Shown here in pieces: positions 1 to 6,099 of a stretch of DNA of 24,033 nt. Where the stretch lies: positions 1 through 24,033 of the forward strand of contig CAZMXS010000074.1 of the NCBI GenBank assembly GCA_964570325.1. Direction: 5' to 3'. A program made the translations under genes and the position numbers. Source of the stretch: CAZMXS01 sp964570325. GTDB taxonomy: Bacteria; Verrucomicrobiota; Kiritimatiellia; CAIQIC01; CAZMXS01. Below the pieces are notes generated by a model. The model had not been told where the DNA came from. It did no database searches and saw nothing but the letters and a program-made list of their open reading frames with translations. Each line of letters opens with the position of its first letter. The stretch's first letter is position 1.

Positions 1-576
1 GTCCGCCTCCTCGGCTTCATAACCTATTCGCGGATCGAGCGGATGTTGCACCGGCGGCCCAACCTGAGCGCAAATATCGTCCGGCATCACCGCACCGGAT
101 TCCCAATACCGCCACACGGCCAGGGCAGTTTGCCGCTTCACATCCGACAACTGCGCCGCAGACCAACTCTGTATCAGGCACAGCCGCGCGCACCAACGGG
201 CATTCCAAAGACATAACACCCGTAGCGTCGCGGCGCGCAATCCTGTTGCCCATTCGCCTGGAGTGGCCGGCACAGTGAAACGACTAAACGGCGCCGCCAG
301 GAACCACCCAGCATCCTCCGCCAATAACGCCAGGTAGACCGGCCGCCCGACGGCGACTGTCCCACCGATCGGGTGCAACAAACGAATCTGTCCCTGGGCA
401 AGTTCTTTGCCTTCCTGCAGCGGCCAAGCGACTGCTCCCGTGTCCTCTTCCCCCAAACATTCCGGCGCAACCTCTGCATTCGACAACTGCTTATCCAGGT
501 TCCACGCCAGCAACCATTGCGCCAACCGCCGGCGCTGGCGCAAGCTGCTCATCCGCTTTGACTGATATTCCGACAT
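1..576 (-). CDS. Unrecognised protein, 3' end cut by window edge
   Basis: An open frame of 192 codons reads from an ATG at 576 to the left edge without a stop, so the C-terminus lies outside the window. The start has a purine-rich GAAGGGA about 9 nt upstream; an in-frame ATG at 552 is an alternative. The protein begins MSEYQSKRMSSLRQRRR, a basic N-terminus without a signal peptide, and continues as a Trp-rich soluble sequence (e.g. VWRYWESG near residues 162-169) with no membrane segment. I recognise no family. It overlaps the upstream sigma-like gene by 86 nt in another frame on the same strand, which suggests translational coupling and a linked function. An anti-sigma or accessory role would be a guess from position only. 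Confidence is high that it is coding and nil on function. Confidence 0.6.
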   Translation of the reverse strand, partial: MSEYQSKRMSSLRQRRRLAQWLLAWNLDKQLSNAEVAPECLGEEDTGAVAWPLQEGKELAQGQIRLLHPIGGTVAVGRPVYLALLAEDAGWFLAAPFSRFTVPATPGEWATGLRAATLRVLCLWNARWCARLCLIQSWSAAQLSDVKRQTALAVWRYWESGAVMPDDICAQVGPPVQHPLDPRIGYEAEEAD

Positions 577-1384
577 GATGCTGATTCCCTTCCGCCATAT
601 TGAAGAGGTGGGATAGGGCCGATTCCGAGCGGCCCCATGCGAGAATAGCTGTTTTTGTTTCCGCCCACCCTAGAGCGGCCAGTTCGATGAGGGTTTGGCG
701 GCTTTCACTCGCAAAGGCCGCGCGGACATGGTCCGCCACTTTTCGGAGCGCTTGATGATAAGCCGAATGCAGTACGCTTTTTCGGCATTCTGCCGTGCGC
801 AGAACAACCGGCTCCGCCAAGGCCAAACCCAATTCCCGCGCCAGAATGGCAATCCGCTCGCGACGGGTCAATTGCGCCAGGATGGCCGGTGTGGCGGTTT
901 GCGCCAACCGCTCCAGTTCGCGGTGTTCGAACGCCGCGCCTTGAGCATCGGGCGCCGGCAATAGCTCGGACAATGACGGCGTGTTTCCCCCTGCCGGGGA
1001 TTGATCAAGCGATTGCATGAACTCCGCGGAAAACTCCCGGCGCACATACTCCCGCACAACAGAACGCAGTAACACGGACGCGCCGCCCTGAATGACGTCC
1101 AGATATCCGGACGCCCCATTTTGCGCGCGCGCAAACAACCATTCCTTATATGACTTACCAGCCCGCGTAGCATTTAGGCGCGTGTGCGTTTCAAACAAAT
1201 GAAACGCCGCCCGCGCATCTGGAATCAATGCGTTCACGTGACTGTTTGTGTCCCGCGCGCACGCCCGGGCATAACGCGCAAAGCGCGCCCAGGCAAACCC
1301 GCGCAACCGTTCGCGCACATCCGCCGGACATAAATCCAGCGCGCAATTCATCCGCCAAAGCTCCCAATCGTTGATTTGCGCCAT
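491..1384 (-). CDS. Putative sigma-70-like (ECF-type) regulatory protein
   Basis: 297 residues from the ATG at 1384, chosen over the upstream extension to 1540 because GGGAGGGA lies 6-10 nt before it and because the extension would run into the ssb leader. The N-terminal half is helical and basic (KSYKEWLFAR around 77-86; SVVREYVRREF around 108-118). Residues about 172-224 contain LTRRERIAILARELGL followed by CRKSVLHSAYHQALRKVADHV, which resembles the sigma region 4 helix-turn-helix pattern (K-S-x-L-x-x-x-Y/R-x-x-x-L). The C-terminal 70 residues are Ala/Pro-rich. It is divergent from ssb. The assignment is by eye; the family could instead be an uncharacterised DNA-binding protein. The 3' end overlaps the next gene by 86 nt. 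Confidence 0.5.
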   Translation of the reverse strand: MAQINDWELWRMNCALDLCPADVRERLRGFAWARFARYARACARDTNSHVNALIPDARAAFHLFETHTRLNATRAGKSYKEWLFARAQNGASGYLDVIQGGASVLLRSVVREYVRREFSAEFMQSLDQSPAGGNTPSLSELLPAPDAQGAAFEHRELERLAQTATPAILAQLTRRERIAILARELGLALAEPVVLRTAECRKSVLHSAYHQALRKVADHVRAAFASESRQTLIELAALGWAETKTAILAWGRSESALSHLFNMAEGNQHHVGISVKADEQLAPAPAVGAMVAGVEPG

Positions 1385-1410
1385 GCATCTTCCCTCCCGC
1401 CAAGCGCCAT

Positions 1411-1439
1411 GTGATACCGGATAACATTTTTGGGCGCAA
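1411..1439 (-). promoter_or_regulatory. Possible promoter of the sigma-like gene
   Basis: On the minus strand TTGCGC (1439-1434) and TATCAC (1416-1411) are separated by exactly 17 nt, 27 nt before the ATG at 1384. The match to consensus is moderate. The region 1385-1539 is the only divergent intergenic space for this gene and ssb, so promoters must lie here; I saw no convincing one for ssb. Confidence 0.3.
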
Positions 1440-1539
1440 CTTTTTTCCCGGAAATCTCCCAGCTTGTTTTCTTCCACTATGCGAAGCCGGTAATGGCCCG
1501 ATCCTGAGCAATAAGACCAAGCAATGGAGGAGCAAGACA

Positions 1540-1977
1540 ATGGGCGCTATGAATCGTGTATTTCTGATGGGCAATCTGACGCGGGATCCGATCCTGCGCA
1601 AAACCCCGGGTGGCTTGAGCGTATCCGAAATGGGCATGGCGGTATCGGAAAGATTCCGAAACAAGGAGGGTCAAATTGTCGAATCCACCTGTTTTGCCGA
1701 AATTGTCGCCTGGGGTCGCCAGGCGGAAACCTGCCAGCAATATCTGGCCAAGGGGGCCTCCGTTATGGTTGAAGGCCGGTTGCAGTTCGATCAGTGGCAA
1801 ACGGATACCGGCGAAAAGCGCAGCCGCCTGAAAATCCGGGCCGACCGGGTCCAATTCCTTGGTCGCAGAACCAAGGCGGGCGACGCGGCAGAACCCGCCG
1901 AGTCCGCAACCGGAACAAAATCTTCAAAACAGCCTGATGCGGTGGATGAGGAGGTGGCGCCGCCTCCCCTTTTTTGA
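1540..1977 (+). CDS. ssb: Single-stranded DNA-binding protein
   Basis: 145 residues with the full bacterial SSB OB-fold: MNRVFLMGNLTRDPILR at the N-terminus, then the conserved block around FAEIVAWGRQAETCQQYLAKGASVMVEGRL and a final strand RADRVQFLG near residue 105. The tail is short, polar and acidic and ends EEVAPPPLF. Phe is kept as last residue, but the usual DDxPF tip is replaced by a Pro-rich one; this tip docks SSB partners in other bacteria. The start at 1540 has TGGAGGAG 7 nt upstream; the internal ATG at 1549 (MNRV) is the only alternative. It coats ssDNA in replication, recombination and repair. The next gene also looks ssDNA-binding. Confidence 0.93.
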   Translation: MGAMNRVFLMGNLTRDPILRKTPGGLSVSEMGMAVSERFRNKEGQIVESTCFAEIVAWGRQAETCQQYLAKGASVMVEGRLQFDQWQTDTGEKRSRLKIRADRVQFLGRRTKAGDAAEPAESATGTKSSKQPDAVDEEVAPPPLF

Positions 1978-2099
1978 ATCCGCATGATGGTGGGCGCGGC
2001 GAGCAGCGTGTCAATCCCAGGCGGAGCGCTAGCGTACGATGATGACCGCGCGTTTCAAACATCACAGCCAACAAGTAATACAGGTGAAGGAGAAAAACT

Positions 2100-2687
2100 A
2101 TGCACAGCGAGAAATCAACGGAACCCAAACCGGCCGGCAGCCGACCACAGCGGCTGGCTTATTATCATCCAAACGGACAAGGAACCGGCGTCGCCATGCA
2201 ACTGGAGCCGCGCTTCAACCGACTGGAATCCGACCGCTATAATTGTTTTTTCCTGGAAATGGCGCGGCAGAAGACCACGGTCGCCAATGGCGCCGATGGA
2301 CGGGTGGCGGCAACATTCGACTGGGAGAACAAGCTGACGGTAAAGCTGGACTTCAGCGACATCTGCGAATTGCTGTCCGCACTGGAGGGGCTTACACCGG
2401 CGGCTGGAAACAAAGGCAAGGGCCTGTACCACGAGAACGGCAAGGCCAATACAATCATCACACTGGAGCGCAACAAGGAAAAAACGGGGTTCTTTCTGGG
2501 CCTTTCCAAAAAAGATAAACAGGGTGGCCAGCTTTTACGCTTGAGTATTGCGCTGAGCGATCCGGAGGCTTTGGGTCTCCGTTGTATCTTCCAGAGCGGC
2601 CTCTTCTTCCTGGTCTTTCATGGCCAGCTCTTTCCATCACCGGCGCGCCACGCCATGCAAGCCAAGGCCGCCGAAGCGGGCGGATGA
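2100..2687 (+). CDS. Whirly/PC4-like putative ssDNA-binding protein
   Basis: 195 residues; AAGGAG lies 7 nt before the ATG at 2100. The N-terminal 30 or so residues are polar and Pro-rich. From about residue 45 a beta-rich segment reads YNCFFLEMARQKT, then FDWENKLTVKLDFSDICELL, HENGKANTIITLERN, GFFLGLSKKDKQGG and LRLSIALSDPEALGLRCIF. This strand-strand-strand-strand-helix layout, with FDWxxxLTVKL, looks like Whirly/PC4-type ssDNA-binding domains found in hypothetical proteins of Lentisphaerota/Kiritimatiellota-like genomes. The family call is by pattern only. It lies 122 nt after ssb on the same strand, which supports a role on ssDNA or in nucleoid/transcription functions. The C-terminal 20 residues are basic and Ala-rich. 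No signal peptide or membrane segment. Confidence 0.6.
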   Translation: MHSEKSTEPKPAGSRPQRLAYYHPNGQGTGVAMQLEPRFNRLESDRYNCFFLEMARQKTTVANGADGRVAATFDWENKLTVKLDFSDICELLSALEGLTPAAGNKGKGLYHENGKANTIITLERNKEKTGFFLGLSKKDKQGGQLLRLSIALSDPEALGLRCIFQSGLFFLVFHGQLFPSPARHAMQAKAAEAGG

Positions 2688-2731
2688 GCGGCAATAGGAG
2701 AAACTAAAAAGTGGAGGCGCCCACTCCGGAC

Positions 2732-2748
2732 AATGGGATTCCCAATGA
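2732..2748. repeat. Near-perfect palindrome in convergent gap
   Basis: CAATGGGATTCCCAATG has 7 of 8 arm positions paired around a central T. It lies between the end of the Whirly-like gene and the tRNA, which point towards each other. There is no T-run on either side, so a Rho-independent terminator is not supported. A second weak inverted repeat, ATCCCG/CGGGAT, lies at 2810-2825 directly 3' of the tRNA. Confidence 0.4.
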
Positions 2749-2824
2749 TCTGCCAATCAATAGTAAGGGTAACGGCATGGTCAGGAGAATTCCAATATCC
2801 ATGGAATCCCGGCTTGCTGCGGGA

Positions 2825-2901
2825 TGGCGCGCCCGGCGTGACTCGAACACGCAACCTTCTGATCCGAAGTCAGAAGCTCTGTCCAATTGAGCTACGGGCG
2901 C
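2825..2901 (-). tRNA. tRNA-Arg (anticodon TCG)
   Basis: The reverse complement folds as a full cloverleaf. The acceptor stem is GCGCCCG/CGGGCGC with discriminator G and an encoded CCA. The D arm is GCTC...GAGC, the anticodon arm TCTGA-CTTCGGA-TCAGA gives anticodon TCG for CGA codons, and the T arm is GCGTG-TTCGAGT-CACGC. All stems are perfectly paired and the length is standard (77 nt including CCA). It stands alone on the minus strand with its own promoter immediately upstream. Confidence 0.96.
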
Positions 2902-2911
2902 ACCGAGTTTC

Positions 2912-2940
2912 TTTGTAGCGACCGGCGCGTGAACTGGCAA
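2912..2940 (-). promoter_or_regulatory. Sigma-70-type promoter of tRNA-Arg
   Basis: TTGCCA (2940-2935) and TACAAA (2917-2912) with a 17-nt spacer. Transcription should start about 4-5 nt before the mature tRNA at 2901, a normal arrangement for a tRNA gene. Confidence 0.65.
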
Positions 2941-2963
2941 GCGTCCGTTGCCGGCCAAAAGCG

Positions 2964-2992
2964 TTGCCGCGCCGGAATGGAGACTCTATAAA
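2964..2992 (+). promoter_or_regulatory. Sigma-70-type promoter of the sugar transporter genes
   Basis: TTGCCG (2964-2969) and TATAAA (2987-2992) with a 17-nt spacer, pointing away from the tRNA promoter 24 nt to the left. Predicted transcription starts at about 2999, only a few bases before the ATG at 3002. The mRNA would therefore be leaderless or nearly so unless another promoter is used. Confidence 0.5.
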
Positions 2993-3001
2993 AGGCGGGA
3001 C

Positions 3002-5812
3002 ATGCGCAGCCTCTTTACATATCTGCTTCTTATCTTCGTCTTAAGCGCGGCCCGGCCGTCAACATCTTTTGCCGGTTGGGTGGAGGATCGCGCGGGCGAA
3101 ACGATCATCCATGTCCGGCTCTTCAATCTGCCGGACCCGAGCCGGACGGACACTGCCACGCGCGCTGACGTCGAGGCTGTCCGCGAGTTCGTCCGACGCT
3201 TCCCCGCCATATTTGCCGAACGCTACCGCACGCGCTATCAGGCCGACCCCGCACGATACGGCCGGCACAACTGGGACAACGTCCGCATCGAACTCCACCG
3301 CTTCTCCGGCATCCAAGTCGAGGGGGTGGAAAGTGCGCTGCTGGCCATCGCCGGCGGTGTGTCGCCGGATGTGATCTACGTCAACTTCCGGCAATCCGAC
3401 ACCTATATCCAGCAAGGATTCCTGTACCCGCTGGACCGGCCGGAAGACCGCTACCTCGCCGGCATGACCGCCACGGAAACTGAGTTTCGCATCCACTCGA
3501 AAATCTGGCCGGTCATCCGCCGCCCCGGACCTGATGGCGCGACCCATGTCTGGGCCATCCCCTTCGGCGGCGCGCTCGGGCGCGTCGTACTCTACCGGCG
3601 CGATCTGTTTGACGACGCCGGCGTCCCCTACCCGACCAACAACTGGACCTGGGACGACTTCCTTCATGCTTGCCGGAAGATCACTGACCCCGCGCGCGGC
3701 ATCTACGGGCTGGGCATCGGCCGCAATAAACATGAGTCATGGTACTGGACCAGTTTCTTGTGGTCAGCCGGCGGCGATATCCTAGCGCAAGACAGCACCA
3801 ACGGGCCGTGGCGCGCCGTCTTTGCCAGTCCCGCAGCAGCAGTCGCGCTGGACTTTTATACCCGTCTATGCACGGAACCGTGGACCGATGCGCGCGGCAT
3901 TCGCCACTATGGTTATGTGCGCAAGGATTCTGGCGAATCGTTCCAGCGCTGGGAACGCGGTCAGACCGGCATGGTATTCGCCTACATTGACGAGAAGGTC
4001 TTTTCCGTTATCAATCCAGATACAACCGGCATGGCGCCGGTCCCCATTGGCCCAACCGGTCAGCGCGGATCCGAGTTGAACAGCCGTATGATGGGCCTCT
4101 TCGCTGGGATCCGGGAACCGGCTGTCCGCGACGCGGCATGGGAATACATCCGTTTTTATGACAGCCCGGAGGCGGCCCGGATCAAGACACGGATCATGGT
4201 GGAAGGCGGGTTGGGCCGGTTCCTGAATCCGCGATATCTCAAGGAATTCGGCTATCCCGAGTTCATTCGACTGGCGCCGCGCGGCTGGGAGGAATGCTTC
4301 CGGATCGCCATCGAAAGCGGGCGCCCCGAACCCTACGGGCGGGACAGCAACTACATTTACGACATTCTTACGCGTCCGATTCGTCAGGCGGAGGAAATGG
4401 CTCTGGCCGGCGAATTGCCGACAAACCGCGCGGAACGGCTGGACACCCTGGCTGGCTTGCTGGCCCAAGCTGAGCGCAAGGCCAACGACGAAATGCTCGG
4501 CCTCATCCCGCGCGGCGAGCGGCTTCGCCGCGATGCCGCGGCCGTCGCGCTGCTCGCCGGCATCGTTCTCGTCTTCGCCTGGGCCATTCGCCGCGTAATC
4601 CGGGCTTTCCGGCGCAATCACGGCACGCGGCCAGACAGCGTTGAAGGCCTTGTCAGCACGGGCGGGGCCCCCGTTCCCCGCTTGGCTGCGCCGATGTCGG
4701 ATTATTCGATTTGGCGCCGCCTTGACGCCCACCTGCGGCGTTACGGGATGGCTTATCTGCTGCTCGCGCCGGCGGGCTTGACTATTTTCATCTGGCATTA
4801 CCTGCCCCTGCTGCGCGGGTCCGTTATGGCCTTTCAGGACTACCGCGTGATGGGCGGATCTCAATGGGCCGGCTTACGAAACCTGGGAGACGTGCTCTGG
4901 TCGCCGGACTGGTGGCGCGCCATCTGGACTTCAGCGCGCTACAGCGCGCTGGTGATCGCCATGACCTTCCTGCCGCCGGTCATTCTGGCCGTATTGCTGC
5001 AGGAGGTGCCGCGGGGCAAGATCGTCTTCCGCATTCTTTTTTACCTGCCGGCCGTAATGTCGGGGCTGGTCATCATCCTGCTTTGGAAATCCTTCTATGA
5101 TCCGTCCGACATGGGGCTCTTGAACGCCCTCCTGGCCCGAATACCAGCCGGGGCATTCTTGCTGGCCGGCCTGGTGCTGGCGGCCATCTGCCTCTTGTTC
5201 GCCCGCCGGCTATTTCAACACCAGTGCCCCAATCTCTGCGCCGGCTTTATGCTCGCCGCCCTGGGGTTCACGTTCGGCGGACTGAAAGTGATCCATCCGA
5301 CGATAGCGGCAACAGGCGGATATTTATCGCTGGCCGGTCTATTGGCGCCCCTGCCCGAGCCAGTACGCTGGCTGGATGACTCTCGCACCGCATTGTTTAG
5401 TTGTGTGCTGCCGATGATGTGGGCCGGCATGGGGCCGGGCAGCCTGATCTATCTGGCGGCCTTGAAGAGCATCCCGGATGAGTTCTACGAAGCCGCCGAC
5501 CTCGACGGCGCCACCTTCATTGACAAGATACTCTTTGTTGTTTTTCCCGCGCTCAAGCCCCTGCTGATCATCAACTTTGTCGGAGTCTTTATCGCCGCTT
5601 GGAACGCCGAGGCCAACATCCTGGCCATGACCGGCGGCACGGCCGACACGGAAGTGGCCGGTCTGCACATTTTCTATAAGGCCTTCATCTTCTTGAAATT
5701 TGGACCCGCCACAGCGATGGCCTGGATGCTGGGTTTTATGCTGATTGGGTTCACAATGTATCAATTACAGATATTGTCACGGCTGGAATTCAGGACAACG
5801 GAGCGAACATAG
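3002..5812 (+). CDS. Fused sugar-binding protein and ABC permease (CUT1, MalF-type)
   Basis: 936 residues from the ATG at 3002, where a signal peptide begins (MRSLFTYLLLIFVLSAARPS, cleavage near FAG at 23-25); a frame extension to 2948 adds only charged residues. Residues about 30-500 form an extracellular solute-binding protein of the sugar-binding type (SPDVIYVNF near 121, WAIPFGGALGRVVLYRRDLFDDAGV near 184-208, NNWTWDDFLHACRKI near 213). A membrane helix at about 511-530 tethers it. From 577 a MalF-type permease follows, with the EAA loop EAADLDGATFIDKILFVVFP at 830-849 that contacts the ATPase. The permease has an insert of about 70 residues (712-786) with two extra hydrophobic segments. 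Fusion removes the free binding protein normal in this family. It probably imports oligosaccharides; the substrate is unknown and no ATPase gene is present here. Confidence 0.85.
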   Translation: MRSLFTYLLLIFVLSAARPSTSFAGWVEDRAGETIIHVRLFNLPDPSRTDTATRADVEAVREFVRRFPAIFAERYRTRYQADPARYGRHNWDNVRIELHRFSGIQVEGVESALLAIAGGVSPDVIYVNFRQSDTYIQQGFLYPLDRPEDRYLAGMTATETEFRIHSKIWPVIRRPGPDGATHVWAIPFGGALGRVVLYRRDLFDDAGVPYPTNNWTWDDFLHACRKITDPARGIYGLGIGRNKHESWYWTSFLWSAGGDILAQDSTNGPWRAVFASPAAAVALDFYTRLCTEPWTDARGIRHYGYVRKDSGESFQRWERGQTGMVFAYIDEKVFSVINPDTTGMAPVPIGPTGQRGSELNSRMMGLFAGIREPAVRDAAWEYIRFYDSPEAARIKTRIMVEGGLGRFLNPRYLKEFGYPEFIRLAPRGWEECFRIAIESGRPEPYGRDSNYIYDILTRPIRQAEEMALAGELPTNRAERLDTLAGLLAQAERKANDEMLGLIPRGERLRRDAAAVALLAGIVLVFAWAIRRVIRAFRRNHGTRPDSVEGLVSTGGAPVPRLAAPMSDYSIWRRLDAHLRRYGMAYLLLAPAGLTIFIWHYLPLLRGSVMAFQDYRVMGGSQWAGLRNLGDVLWSPDWWRAIWTSARYSALVIAMTFLPPVILAVLLQEVPRGKIVFRILFYLPAVMSGLVIILLWKSFYDPSDMGLLNALLARIPAGAFLLAGLVLAAICLLFARRLFQHQCPNLCAGFMLAALGFTFGGLKVIHPTIAATGGYLSLAGLLAPLPEPVRWLDDSRTALFSCVLPMMWAGMGPGSLIYLAALKSIPDEFYEAADLDGATFIDKILFVVFPALKPLLIINFVGVFIAAWNAEANILAMTGGTADTEVAGLHIFYKAFIFLKFGPATAMAWMLGFMLIGFTMYQLQILSRLEFRTTERT

Positions 5813-5920
5813 ACGGCAAACAACGAGCGCGATTATTCGCGGTAACCAGTGGCCCGTGATGGGTGATCAACACAGCCGCTGGCCGCAATGTGACCTTGGA
5901 TGGAGAAGACAAGAGCCATT

Positions 5921-6038
5921 TGTCATCCTGAATCCCCGTTCGCCCCGGCGAACGGAGTGCGGGGGCTCATTTCACATCCGCAAAGCCAAGTGAAGATTCC
6001 GCAACCACCCATCCCAAGTGGCAGGTTGAGGAATGACA
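5921..6038. repeat. Possible MITE-like imperfect inverted-repeat element
   Basis: The 118-nt segment starts TGTCATCCTGAA and ends TTGAGGAATGACA, imperfect inverted termini of about 12-13 nt. Inside lies a perfect 8-bp dyad, CGTTCGCC/GGCGAACG (5938-5955). It occupies the gap between the two permease genes. Termini of the TGTCAT-TCCT type are typical of dispersed non-coding repeats in many bacteria; copy number cannot be judged from one window. Confidence 0.45.
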
Positions 6039-6099
6039 GCGCGGAGCGGCTCAAGCCTGTAAACAATGGATAGCCATTAGTGAACAGTAACGGAATGAT

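Noticed and set aside
2717..2731. Possible third copy of the dispersed palindrome (GGCGCCCACTCCGGA)
   Set aside because: Only one arm matches and the return arm is disrupted; kept only as a weak partial match.
3866..4864. Minus-strand open frame of 332 codons opposite the binding protein-permease fusion
   Set aside because: Shadow frame; the plus-strand protein carries clear domain signatures through the whole stretch.
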